From positions 31,637 to 95,636 of the forward strand of contig JBJFFR010000157.1 of assembly GCA_051891935.1 (NCBI GenBank): a stretch of DNA of 64,000 nucleotides. The letters run 5' to 3'. The notes under the pieces were generated by a model. That model did not search any database, was not told the origin of the DNA, and was given only the letters and a program-made list of their open reading frames with translations. Of this stretch, positions 54,768 to 63,604 are shown in pieces; position 1 is the first letter of the stretch; each line of letters starts with the position of its first letter. This DNA is from UMGS363 sp051891935. GTDB lineage: Bacteria > Bacillota > Clostridia > Oscillospirales > Ruminococcaceae. A program made the translations under genes and the position numbers.

Positions 54768-56819
54768 TTAGCAAACAACGAGGAGGTAAGAACCGCCATT
54801 CTTGATGCTGAGGTTTACACGGCCTGTGGAAGCGATTGTGCCCTTTGCTTCGAGCTTGAGGCTTCCGGAAGATGTAAGACGGTAAGCCTTAACTGTGCAG
54901 CCGGATCTCTTTGTGGAGAACTTAACTGTAACAGTTTCTGTTCCGCCGATAGAACCTTCTGTACCGATTCTAACCTGTGCAGAGCTTACAGCGCTGTTAA
55001 CCTTCTTTGCCTTTGTAACGAGAGAAGACTTAACATCCTTAACGTTGTATGTGATTGCAACGTTGAGGTCATTAGTAACGCTTACCTTACCGGGCTTAAC
55101 TGTTACCTTTGAACCGTTGTCGTTAACAAATACGAGTGTGATGTTCTTTGCCTTTGCAGCAGCAAGTACAGCAGCAGGAACAACAGTACCTTCGTTCATG
55201 TTTACAGTATATGTTGCACCGGACTTAGCTCTGTTTGTGATGTAAGCAGAGATATTTGTCCAGCCTGCATACTTGGAAGAACCGCTGAGAGCAGGAGAAC
55301 CTGCAGGAGCCGTTGTAACTGTAGTGTTGTTCTTGTTCTGGAAGTATGTGTAGTAAGGATCGTCGTTTGTTGTAGTAGCTTCCTTAACAACATAGGAGTA
55401 AGAAGTAGAAGTTGTGGAATAGTTACCTGTTGTAGAATCGAAGTAGATAGCCTTTCCGTTAGCTGCAGTGTTTACAGCAGAGTAGTTAGAGCTCTTGGAT
55501 GTGCCTGTGTAACCGCCGCCGTAAGCTGTTGCAGCAGATGCAGATGTGTACCAGCTGCCGTTCTTACCGAGGTAAGAAACTTCGCTCGGAGCTCTGTAAG
55601 AAGAAGATTCAGGATACCATGTAGTGTAATCTGTTTTATCCTTTTCATCTTCATCATCGGAAGAAGAGGAAGAAGAGCTGCCGGAGTTACCGCCGGAGTT
55701 TGCATTGTTGTCAACGATCTGGTAGTTTCTCCAATTACCGTTACCAACGAGCTGGGATGATGTGATATCAGTGTATTTCTGAATTTCACCGGCAAAAACA
55801 TAGTCGGAAGCTGTGTTGTAAACAGTTGCACCAACGTTGTACATTGCTGTTGTGAGGTCGATCGTTGTACCAAGAACAGATGCATAAGAAGCTGTTGCGG
55901 AACCGGAAATACCACCGATAGTGCTGCCATATACTACAGGGCACTTTGCTTCGCCGAATGTATCCTGATCAGCATCGCCTGTCTTATAGTCATATACAAA
56001 GTTTGCAGCATTGAATGTTGCGTTGAATTCAGAAATGATCTTGCTTGCGGAAGCGCTGAGAGCCTTATTGATAGCATTGTACTTGTTGTTTGCAAATGTA
56101 ATTGCATCATTCTTAAGCTTTGCATCAGCAGTTGTCTTAGCGCTGTTATTGTAAATATCATTTGCTGTGTCAATAGCATTCTGCTTTTTAGCAGCTGCAT
56201 CATCGAGAGCAACCTTCTTTGCAGCCTCAATGTCAGCTCTGAACTGTGCATTAGCCTTTGTAGCAAGAGTTGAATAATCGCTCTTGATCTTTGCGATCAT
56301 TGCAGACTTTGCAGCACTTCTGTCAGTTTCATTCATAAATGTGAATGTAAGAGCTGTAGATGTTCCTCTGGTAGCATACGGATCCTTAAGCTTTACAGCA
56401 CTGGAACCAGCGGAAGCGATCTCGCCGTATGCCTGATACTTCCAAGCATCTGTAGCAAAGGACTTGATATTAGCCTTCGTAAAGAATGCAGCACTCCAGA
56501 TCTCACCTGCATTAAGATCATAAGAAATACCTGCAGCGTCCTTGTAAGCATTTTCAACTTCAAGTTCAAGAAGAGTATCAAGCTTTGTGTTAAAGCCTGC
56601 GCCAATGAGAAGATCTCCGGGAGCTGTAGGATTGCAGTAAGTATTACCGTTGCCGTACTTTGTGTCACCCTTGAGAGAGATAGTGTCGATACCTGAATAC
56701 TTGAGTTCATAAAGCATACTTGTCTGTGTTGCTGCGGAAGCAACGATTGCGAGAGAGGACATTGCTGTAAGACCAGCAATACCAACGGCAGCACATCTGC
56801 CAAAATAAGTTTTGCTCAT
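54768..56819 (-). CDS. Large secreted surface protein, unknown
   Basis: 683 aa from the ATG at 56819 (AAAGGAGAT upstream). A signal peptide (AAVGIAGLTAMSSLAIVASA) ends near residue 30. About residues 35-165 form a beta-rich region (ISLKGDTKYGNGNTY). Residues about 165-265 are an Ala/Lys-rich helical coiled coil (ADIEAAKKVALDDAAAKKQN). A beta region, an acidic Ser/Asp linker (GSSSSSSSDDEDEKDK) and a Ser/Thr/Tyr-rich stretch follow. The C-terminal 180 residues form a beta domain (TVNMNEGTVVPAAVLAAAK, GTETVTVKFSTKRSGC, ...SYLLVVC). There is no anchor motif. Strong promoter, leader and terminator plus biased Ala/Ser/Thr composition suggest an abundant envelope or S-layer-type protein. No family name can be supported. 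Confidence 0.7.
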   Translation of the reverse strand: MSKTYFGRCAAVGIAGLTAMSSLAIVASAATQTSMLYELKYSGIDTISLKGDTKYGNGNTYCNPTAPGDLLIGAGFNTKLDTLLELEVENAYKDAAGISYDLNAGEIWSAAFFTKANIKSFATDAWKYQAYGEIASAGSSAVKLKDPYATRGTSTALTFTFMNETDRSAAKSAMIAKIKSDYSTLATKANAQFRADIEAAKKVALDDAAAKKQNAIDTANDIYNNSAKTTADAKLKNDAITFANNKYNAINKALSASASKIISEFNATFNAANFVYDYKTGDADQDTFGEAKCPVVYGSTIGGISGSATASYASVLGTTIDLTTAMYNVGATVYNTASDYVFAGEIQKYTDITSSQLVGNGNWRNYQIVDNNANSGGNSGSSSSSSSDDEDEKDKTDYTTWYPESSSYRAPSEVSYLGKNGSWYTSASAATAYGGGYTGTSKSSNYSAVNTAANGKAIYFDSTTGNYSTTSTSYSYVVKEATTTNDDPYYTYFQNKNNTTVTTAPAGSPALSGSSKYAGWTNISAYITNRAKSGATYTVNMNEGTVVPAAVLAAAKAKNITLVFVNDNGSKVTVKPGKVSVTNDLNVAITYNVKDVKSSLVTKAKKVNSAVSSAQVRIGTEGSIGGTETVTVKFSTKRSGCTVKAYRLTSSGSLKLEAKGTIASTGRVNLSIKNGGSYLLVVC

Positions 56820-56898
56820 TTTTAATATCTCCTTTTCCAAAATAAAATTTACCTTAATTAGTGTTACAGCACATACGTCTATAACTGTTCACGAGTTT

Positions 56899-56927
56899 AT
56901 TATATCATATTAATTCCTTAATTGCAA
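56899..56927 (-). promoter_or_regulatory. Promoter of the large surface-protein gene
   Basis: -35 TTGCAA (56927-56922), 17-bp spacer, -10 TATAAT (56904-56899) on the minus strand. Confidence 0.75.
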
Positions 56928-57028
56928 TAGCTTTTTTGACAAAAAATATTACAATTTAATTACACTTTGGCATATTTTGTTCAAAGTTTGTTGCCAAATT
57001 GTCGGAAGTCATACCAAAAGTTACAGTT

Positions 57029-58294
57029 TTATTTCTGCAGCTCTATTTTGGCTGTAAAGTCGGAAGCGCAGGGGCGTACATCTCTCGAAGCGAGCATATA
57101 GAGGTCGGAGCTGCGGCAGGTGAGCTCTGCCTGACGGACGAGCTGGGGAACCTTGAACTTGTCAAGGATGTCCTTGAGCGAGCCGGAGAACGGGATAAGG
57201 AACTTGTCCATAGGATTTGCAAGCTCGGGGTTTTCCTGTGCTGCCTTGATGCGCTCGTTTGCAGCTTCTGCGTTTTCGGAAGCAGCCTTGATGATCTCTG
57301 TGCCTCTTTCGTTGAATGCGAGTATCCTGCCGAAGGTCGGAGGAACGAGAAGATCGCTCTTCTTTACGCCGAGGAACATATTGAGGAGCGCACGGCGGAA
57401 TTTAGCCTGTGTATAACGCTTTGTATCGACCATTTTGAGGAAGTCTTCAACGGAATTTGCAGCCTTGCCCATCTGTGCGATGCGGTTTTCAACGCCCTGT
57501 GCGATATCGGGGACATCCTTTATGAAATTAGGTGAAGCTGTTCGGAGAACGTAAAGAAGCTCTCTTTCAAGATTGTCAAAATATGCAAGATGATCAGCTT
57601 CATCGTATTCCTCAACAGCCTTTGCCATATCCTCGGGGACGAATGCACTGATATCCTCGCCGTTTTCGATCATTTCACGGAGCTTTGAACCGCTTGCAAA
57701 GCCGTCTGCAGTTTCATCGCTGTCGTGACCTACGCCTGTGCGCTTTACCGTGAAAGCGTCAAAGTCAACGCCGAGAACCTTCATCGCACGGAGATATTCA
57801 ACAGCAAGCGTGTTGTTCGGGGAATCGAAAACACCGCCGATGATAGGGCCGTGATCGGTGGAAATGCTCATCTGGAGCGCTTCGGGATAATTCTTGCCCT
57901 GTTCAAGATATGGCTTGAGCTTTTCGGGTGTTCCTGCGCTGAAGGTTGCCATTGCAGCGTTTTTGAGAAGCTCGATATCACCGCATTCGCTTCCGAACGA
58001 AATACCGTCAACGCAGCCGAGAGCAGCGAGCATCATAACGCCTGCACGGGCAAAATATTCAGCACTTGCAAGAGAATATGCAACGGGCATCTCGACAACG
58101 AGGTCTGCGCCGTGGTTGACTGCGATCTGCGCTCTTTTGAATTTGTCGATGATCGCAACGTCGCCGCGCTGGACGTAGTTGCCGCTCATAATGCAGACGA
58201 TATGGTCAGCGCCGTGCTTTCTGGTTTCTTCTATCTGATAAATGTGACCGTTGTGGAACGGGTTGTATTCGCAGATAATGCCGTATGTTTTCAT
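57029..58294 (-). CDS. tmcAL: tRNA(Met) cytidine acetate ligase
   Basis: 421-aa enzyme forming N4-acetylcytidine at the wobble base of elongator tRNA-Met from acetate and ATP. The nucleotidyltransferase-like motif GIICEYNPFHNGHIYQIEE holds the HxGH signature. IMSGNYVQRGDVAIIDKF, LVVEMPVAYSLASAEYFA and RTGVGHDS..FASGSKLREMI (KISxxR-like) complete the catalytic domain; the rest is helical. Formerly YlbM. It is divergently oriented from acetate kinase, 205 bp apart, an association that fits shared use of acetate. Confidence 0.93.
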   Translation of the reverse strand: MKTYGIICEYNPFHNGHIYQIEETRKHGADHIVCIMSGNYVQRGDVAIIDKFKRAQIAVNHGADLVVEMPVAYSLASAEYFARAGVMMLAALGCVDGISFGSECGDIELLKNAAMATFSAGTPEKLKPYLEQGKNYPEALQMSISTDHGPIIGGVFDSPNNTLAVEYLRAMKVLGVDFDAFTVKRTGVGHDSDETADGFASGSKLREMIENGEDISAFVPEDMAKAVEEYDEADHLAYFDNLERELLYVLRTASPNFIKDVPDIAQGVENRIAQMGKAANSVEDFLKMVDTKRYTQAKFRRALLNMFLGVKKSDLLVPPTFGRILAFNERGTEIIKAASENAEAANERIKAAQENPELANPMDKFLIPFSGSLKDILDKFKVPQLVRQAELTCRSSDLYMLASRDVRPCASDFTAKIELQK

Positions 58295-58377
58295 TAAGCT
58301 TGTCCTCCAAAAAATCCATATTTAAATATATAAATATGGATAAATAATTACAAAAATCTAAAGATATTGTAATTCCC

Positions 58378-58406
58378 TTGATTTTTGCCGTATAAAGTAA
58401 TAATAT
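58378..58406 (+). promoter_or_regulatory. ackA promoter
   Basis: TTGATT (58378-58383), 17-bp spacer, TAATAT (58401-58406). Confidence 0.55.
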
Positions 58407-58499
58407 AAGATTAATGCAGTTTTGTCAAGTCTTTTTTTAATATTTAGACAAAAACTTAAACGTTTTCCGAGGCTTGACTATATGAAAGGAATGGATAAT

Positions 58500-59696
58500 A
58501 TGTTAATTTTAGTAGTAAACGCAGGCAGCTCCTCACTCAAATATCAGCTGCTCAACATGGATGATGAGAGCGTTATCGCAAAGGGAAACTGTGACCGTAT
58601 CGGCATTGACGGTCACATTTCCCACAAGACCTTCGACGGCAGAAAAGTCGATGTTGACTGCTCATTCCCCACTCACACAGAAGCTTTCGCAAAGCTTGTT
58701 GAAGTTCTTACGACAGGTGAAGCTTCCGTTATCAAGTCGATGAGCGAGATCTCCGCTGTAGGTCACAGAATCGTTCAGGGCGCAGAGGTTTTCGACAAGA
58801 CAACTCTTGTTACCGATGAAGTTATCGACAAGATCGACGAAATGAAGGAGCTTGCTCCCGTACATAACCACGCTCACGCACTTGCGCTCCGTGCCTGCAA
58901 GAAGGTTATCCCCGAGAGCGTTCCTATGGTCGTTGTTTTCGACACAGCCTTCCACCAGACAATGCCGGAAAAGGCATTTATGTTCGGTCTTCCTTACGAG
59001 GATTATGAAAACTACCATGTAAGAAAGTACGGCTTCCACGGCACATCCCACCGCTTCGTTTCTCACGCTCTTGCAGACGCTATGGGCAAGGATATCAAGG
59101 ATCTCAAGATAGTTTCCTGCCACCTCGGAAACGGTTCCTCCATCACAGCTGTTGACGGCGGCAAGTCGGTAGATACATCTATGGGCTTCACCCCCCTTGA
59201 CGGCGTACTTATGGGAACAAGAACAGGTGCGGTAGACCCCTCCGCAGTTACATATATTCAGGAAAAGCACGGCTTCTCCGCTGCCGAAATGAGCGAATAC
59301 ATGAACAAGAAGTCCGGATTCCTCGGTGTTTCGGGCATCTCCAGCGACAACCGTGACATCACGGCTGCAGCACAGAAGGGCGATAAGAGAGCTATACTTG
59401 CTTCCGAAATGCTCCAGTATCAGATCAAGAAGTACATCGGTTCCTACGCAGCAGTCATGAACGGACTTGACGCTGTTCTCTTCACAGGCGGCATCGGCGA
59501 AAACGCTTGGGAGGTTCGTGAAGGCGTATGCAAGGATATGGAATTCCTCGGCATCAAGATCGACACCGAGAAGAACAAGGGAACACGCGGCGAACTCATC
59601 AAGATCTCCACACCCGATTCCAAGGTTGAGGTATGGATCGTTCCCACAAATGAAGAGCTCCTTATCGCAAGAGATACACTTGCAATGATAAAGTGA
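58500..59696 (+). CDS. ackA: Acetate kinase
   Basis: 398-aa ASKHA-fold kinase making acetate and ATP from acetyl phosphate, the main ATP-yielding fermentation step. ILVVNAGSSSLKYQLLN is the N-terminal phosphate loop. VFDTAFHQTMPEKAFMFGLP, RKYGFHGTSHRFVSHA, CHLGNGSSITAVDGGKSVDT, MGFTPLDGVLMGTRTGAVDP and VLFTGGIGENAWEVRE are all intact. The start at 58500 has GAAAGGA 9 bases upstream. No pta gene is next to it; the downstream 800 bp are repeats only. Confidence 0.97.
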   Translation: MLILVVNAGSSSLKYQLLNMDDESVIAKGNCDRIGIDGHISHKTFDGRKVDVDCSFPTHTEAFAKLVEVLTTGEASVIKSMSEISAVGHRIVQGAEVFDKTTLVTDEVIDKIDEMKELAPVHNHAHALALRACKKVIPESVPMVVVFDTAFHQTMPEKAFMFGLPYEDYENYHVRKYGFHGTSHRFVSHALADAMGKDIKDLKIVSCHLGNGSSITAVDGGKSVDTSMGFTPLDGVLMGTRTGAVDPSAVTYIQEKHGFSAAEMSEYMNKKSGFLGVSGISSDNRDITAAAQKGDKRAILASEMLQYQIKKYIGSYAAVMNGLDAVLFTGGIGENAWEVREGVCKDMEFLGIKIDTEKNKGTRGELIKISTPDSKVEVWIVPTNEELLIARDTLAMIK

Positions 59697-59710
59697 TCCC
59701 AATAACATAA

Positions 59711-59953
59711 TTCATTTGGTACTGCGAAGCCAAGCAAAAGTTTCGTCCACCTTTTCAAAGGTGGTGGGGTTCCAAGGGGCAAAGCCACTTGGTCGCTTCC
59801 GCAGAAGCGAAACTCCCTAAACTATGGCATATAATCAGCATCAAAAACAAATATCTTACAAATCAAAAAGCGCAATTCACGAAAAGGAACGGAAACGAAA
59901 TATGAGAAATCATTTTTGTAAACCGAAAATTCGTGAATTGCGCTTATTCTTTC
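59711..59953 (-). repeat. Modular hairpin repeat, copy C (inverted)
   Basis: Read on the minus strand, module 2 comes first (AAGCGCAATTCACGA 59945-59931 / TCGTGAATTGCGCTT 59882-59868). Module 3 follows at 59816-59730, identical in its hairpins to copy A (TTCGCTTCTGCGGAAGCGA, CCAAGTGGC..GCCCCTTGG, CCACCTTT..AAAGGTGG). Module 1 is missing. The loop of module 2 keeps TTTCTCAT although the rest differs from copy A. Confidence 0.78.
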
Positions 59954-60165
59954 TACCTAAAACAAACCTTCCTCGGCTAAAAATGCTTAAAGCAAAGCGA
60001 TAAGCATTTTTAGCCGAAACTGTTTGAATTATTGTGCATCTTTGCATAGAACAAAATGAAACAAATCGGCTGCTGTTTGTTGGGGAGAGAATAGATACTG
60101 CGTTACCGTTTGTAACCTACAGTTTGTTCCGTTGGTGTGAAAACACATTCATATTGAATAGCTGT

Positions 60166-60476
60166 TCATATTTCGTCTGACATCAAATCTACTCACTTCG
60201 TTCGTATATTTGATATCAGAGGATAGTTGTTAAGTTAATAAAGAATAAGCGCAATTCACGAATTTTGAGTTTTACAGACTGATTTCTCACGTTCTGATTT
60301 AACTTTCTTTTCGTGAATTGCGCTTTTTGATTTGATAGATTTTTTGCTATTTAAGCAGTATATAAGCTAAAGTTTAGGGTGTTTCGCTTCTGCGGAAGCG
60401 ACCAAAGGGCTTCCGCCCTCTGGACACCTGACGAGCTGTGCTCAGCTCGACCAGCTGTTTGGCTTTGCGATAAAAA
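60166..60476 (+). repeat. Modular hairpin repeat, copy B (direct, variant 3' end)
   Basis: Module 1: TGACATCAAAT..ATTTGATATCA around ACTCACTTCGTTCG. Module 2: stem AAGCGCAATTCACGA (60247-60261) / TCGTGAATTGCGCTT (60311-60325). Module 3 from 60379: TCGCTTC-TGCG-GAAGCGA is conserved. The second hairpin is changed to CCAAAGGGC-TTCC-GCCCTCTGG but still pairs. The third is replaced by CGAGCTG-TGCT-CAGCTCG. With copy C it fills the 800-bp gene-free region between ackA and nhaC. Confidence 0.78.
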
Positions 60477-60499
60477 TACTTGTTGAATACCTTATCCCT

Positions 60500-62128
60500 T
60501 TATTTTCCCGAAATCTTTTTCTTCTCAAACATTCTGATAAAAAACAGAACTGCGATCATAAGAACAACGGACAATCCAAGGACGGCAAACACATTCTGCA
60601 CAAATCCCGAGAAGATGTATCCGACCGCACAAACTGCTGCGACCGTAAGCGCATACGGAAGCTGCGTTGAAACGTGGTTTACATGATCGCATTGTGCGCC
60701 CGTTGAAGCCATAATGGTCGTATCGGAGATCGGTGAGCAGTGGTCGCCGCACACAGCGCCTGCAAGACACGCCGAAATGCAGATAATTACAATTTTCGGT
60801 ATCTCACCTGCTTCGGAAATGCCCGAAAGCTCCGTGCTGAAAATGCCTGTGACTATCGGGATAAGGATACCGAAGGTTCCCCATGATGTACCCGTTGCAA
60901 AGGCAAGACCGAGCGCAACGACAAAAAGTATACACGGAAGAAGTATCGCAATGGCGGACGCACTCTTGACAATACCCGAAACGAACACGCTTGCTTCAAG
61001 AAGACCTGTCATCGTTTTTAATGTCCATGCAAATGTGAGGATAAGTATCGCAGGAACCATCTGCTTGAAGCCGGCAGGAACGGCATTCATGCAGTCATTG
61101 AAGGAGAGAACACGCCTTGCAAGGAAATATATGATAATGATTATAAGCGAGATTATTGAACCGAGCGAGAGAGCATAGGAAGCGTCGCAGTTTGCAAAAG
61201 CGTCCACAAAGCTTTCGCCGCTGAAAAATCCGCCGCTGTATATCATTCCCGTAACGCAGCACACGATCAGTATCACAACAGGGATAATAAGGTCAATAAC
61301 CTTGCCTTTTGAGGAGGTCGGCTCATCCGCTGTGTCGTAAACGGTGCTTCGTGTCGTGAAAAGATCGCCCTTTTCGGCATTTTCTTCGTGAACTCTCATC
61401 GGGCCGTAATTTACACCTGTGAGAGCTATGAAAACGACCATTATTATCGTAAGGAGCGCATAAAGATTATACGGTATCGTATTGATGAAAAGCTGTATTC
61501 CGTTTACGCCCTCAACGGTTCCGCTCACGGCTGCTGCCCACGAGGACACCGGAGCGATTATACAGATCGGTGCGGCGGTAGCGTCAATTATATATGCAAG
61601 CTTTGAACGTGAAACACGGTGCTTGTCCGATATAGGCCGCATTACCGAACCTACGGTAAGGCAGTTGAAGTAGTCATCCACGAAAATAAGCGCACCGAGA
61701 ACGAATGTCGCAATACAAGCGCCGACCTTTGACTTGATATGCTTTGCAGCCCATTCACCGTAAGCCTTGCTTCCGCCTGCCTTGTTCATAAGCGCAACGA
61801 TCGTGCCGAGAACAACAAGGAATACAAGTATTCCGACATTGTAAGCATCTGCGAGATTTGCGATAAGTCCGTCATGAACAACGGTCGTGAAAACTCCCTC
61901 GAGGCCCGATGACGTCGCAGCGGCATAGATAACCGCACCCGTAAGACTTCCGACAAAAAGTGAAGAATACACCTCTTTTGTGATAAGTGCAAGTCCGATA
62001 GCCACTATCGGAGGAAGAAGCGACCAGAGCGTTCCGACCGCATCGGAAATCGGTGCGGAGATCATGCAGCATATCAGAAATGCAAGCATAAACGCACCAA
62101 AGATAATCTTGCTTAAATACTTTTTCAT
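60500..62128 (-). CDS. nhaC: Na+/H+ antiporter, NhaC family
   Basis: 542-aa polytopic membrane protein with about 12 helices. Recognisable family segments are LLPPIVAIGLALITKEVYSSL, GILVFLVVLGTIVALMNKAGG, FVLGALIFVDDYFNCLTVGSVMRP (ion-site aspartates), DATAAPICIIAPVSSWAA and the C-terminal AGAVCGDHCSPISDTTIMAS. It may exchange Na+/H+ or, as for some NhaC relatives, malate/lactate or an amine. Its ATG overlaps the stop of the upstream EamA transporter in an ATGA, so the pair is translationally coupled. Confidence 0.9.
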   Translation of the reverse strand: MKKYLSKIIFGAFMLAFLICCMISAPISDAVGTLWSLLPPIVAIGLALITKEVYSSLFVGSLTGAVIYAAATSSGLEGVFTTVVHDGLIANLADAYNVGILVFLVVLGTIVALMNKAGGSKAYGEWAAKHIKSKVGACIATFVLGALIFVDDYFNCLTVGSVMRPISDKHRVSRSKLAYIIDATAAPICIIAPVSSWAAAVSGTVEGVNGIQLFINTIPYNLYALLTIIMVVFIALTGVNYGPMRVHEENAEKGDLFTTRSTVYDTADEPTSSKGKVIDLIIPVVILIVCCVTGMIYSGGFFSGESFVDAFANCDASYALSLGSIISLIIIIIYFLARRVLSFNDCMNAVPAGFKQMVPAILILTFAWTLKTMTGLLEASVFVSGIVKSASAIAILLPCILFVVALGLAFATGTSWGTFGILIPIVTGIFSTELSGISEAGEIPKIVIICISACLAGAVCGDHCSPISDTTIMASTGAQCDHVNHVSTQLPYALTVAAVCAVGYIFSGFVQNVFAVLGLSVVLMIAVLFFIRMFEKKKISGK

Positions 62129-63042
62129 TGTCCCTCTCCGTTCTTTTCAATTTTTTTATCAGTACCTGCAACCTGTGCAAGTATAACAGCCGCAAAAATA
62201 AGGACGCATCCGAAAAATTCCTTCATATTCAGCTTTTCGCCGAGAATAAGCCAGCCCGAAAGCGCCGCAAATACCGATTCAAGACTTATAAGCAGGGTCG
62301 CAAGCGTCGGTTCGGTGTGCCTTTGACCGAGTATCTGAAGTGTGTAAGCCACTCCGCAGGACATTATTCCTGCATAAAGTATCGTTCCGCCTGCGTCAAC
62401 GATATTTGCGATAACAGGCTTTTCAAAGATGAACATACATATCAGCATTAGCAGACCTGCCGTGAAAAACTGTATGCAGGACATAAGAACGCCGTCTGTT
62501 CCTTTTTCGTTGAAATGATCTATGACCGTTATATGCACCGCAAAAACTATCGCTCCGCAAAATACAAGCAGATCGCCGACAGATATCCCGAAATTCTCCT
62601 TAATGCAGAGCAGCCAGAATCCGACAAGCGCGACCGCAACGAACAGCCACATTTTCAGCGGCATTTTCCTGTGCAGGAATATCCCGATTATCGGAACGAT
62701 AACGATATACAGCGCCGTTACAAAGCCTGCTTTTCCTGCCGTTGTATGGGCAATGCCTGCTTGCTGGAACGAGCTTGCGATGAAAAGAGCGGCTCCGCAG
62801 CACATACCGCCGACGACCGTATTTTTCAGTGAAAATTTCGCCTTTTCTTTCCCGTTTTTCCTGTCAAGAAAGCGGAAAAGCATTATCACGGGGATAAGTA
62901 CGATCCCCCCGAGAAGTGTTCGCAGAGCGTTGTATGTAAACGGCTCAACATAGTTCATTCCCTCACTCTGGGCAACAAAAGCCGTTCCCCATATCAGCGA
63001 TGTTATGAGCAGCATTATACTGCCCTTAAAGTTCTTTATCAT
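62125..63042 (-). CDS. EamA/DMT-superfamily transporter
   Basis: 305 aa with ten predicted helices in two EamA halves. GSIMLLITSLIWGTAFVAQSEGM opens the first half. GGMCCGAALFIASSFQQAGIAHTTAGKAGFVTALYIVIVPI is typical of the family, and in the second half RHTEPTLATLLISLESVFAALSGWLILGE is the conserved EamA end. Substrates of such proteins are mostly unknown metabolites or amino acids. It is the first gene of the pair with nhaC (4-bp overlap), hinting that the two transport steps are used together. Confidence 0.9.
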   Translation of the reverse strand: MIKNFKGSIMLLITSLIWGTAFVAQSEGMNYVEPFTYNALRTLLGGIVLIPVIMLFRFLDRKNGKEKAKFSLKNTVVGGMCCGAALFIASSFQQAGIAHTTAGKAGFVTALYIVIVPIIGIFLHRKMPLKMWLFVAVALVGFWLLCIKENFGISVGDLLVFCGAIVFAVHITVIDHFNEKGTDGVLMSCIQFFTAGLLMLICMFIFEKPVIANIVDAGGTILYAGIMSCGVAYTLQILGQRHTEPTLATLLISLESVFAALSGWLILGEKLNMKEFFGCVLIFAAVILAQVAGTDKKIEKNGEGQ

Positions 63043-63145
63043 TTAAACTGCTGTCCTTTGAAATAAAATCTAAACCGCCCCAAACAGTAACGTATAAAAG
63101 CCGCTAAATGATCGGCTATTCAAAATATATGATACGTTATTTTTT

Positions 63146-63604
63146 CTACTTTGTCAACAAAAAATACCCGTTGATCCGACAAATCAAATCGTCAAGAGCT
63201 TTTTCAAAAGCCTTATCCTGTTCGCTTGTCCTCTTGTGCGCACCCTTTAAATGTCCTCCGCTCCTGCGCAGCTTTTTGTGTATCGCTCTGAATTCGAGCA
63301 GTCCCGAAATGTTGTCCGAGGTGTATTCCCTGCCGTCCTGATCGAGCGCATACGCGCCCTTTCCAAGACACAGCGCAGCAAGTCCGTGATCCTGCGTTAC
63401 GGCGATATCTCCCTTTTCCAGAAGATTCACAAGCTTCAGATCAACGCTGTCAGCGCCCTTGTCGGCAACTATTGTCCGTACATTTTCTCTTTCGATCTTA
63501 TGTGAAGTATCACAGAGTATAACGCACTCGATATTGTATTTTGCGGCAAGCCTTACGGTTTCATCAACAACGGGGCAGCCGTCCGCATCAATACATATTT
63601 TCAC
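63146..63604 (-). CDS. YaiI/YqxD (DUF188) family protein
   Basis: 152-aa cytosolic protein. MKICIDADGCPVVDETVRLA is the family's N-terminal PIN-like acidic motif. ADKGADSVDLKLVNLLEKGDIAVTQDHGLAALCLGKGAYAL holds the second set of aspartates (D..D/Q-D-x-G-L-A), and the basic RRSGGHLKGAHKRTSEQDKAF tail follows. The fold is related to PIN/NYN nucleases, but activity has not been assigned with certainty. It is a single gene with a poor visible ribosome site (GCAGGAAAG). Confidence 0.88.
   Translation of the reverse strand: MKICIDADGCPVVDETVRLAAKYNIECVILCDTSHKIERENVRTIVADKGADSVDLKLVNLLEKGDIAVTQDHGLAALCLGKGAYALDQDGREYTSDNISGLLEFRAIHKKLRRSGGHLKGAHKRTSEQDKAFEKALDDLICRINGYFLLTK

Noticed and set aside
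58662..59708. 348-codon minus-strand frame opposite ackA
   Set aside because: Antisense shadow of a fully conserved acetate kinase, no start signals; its upstream end runs into the repeat cluster.
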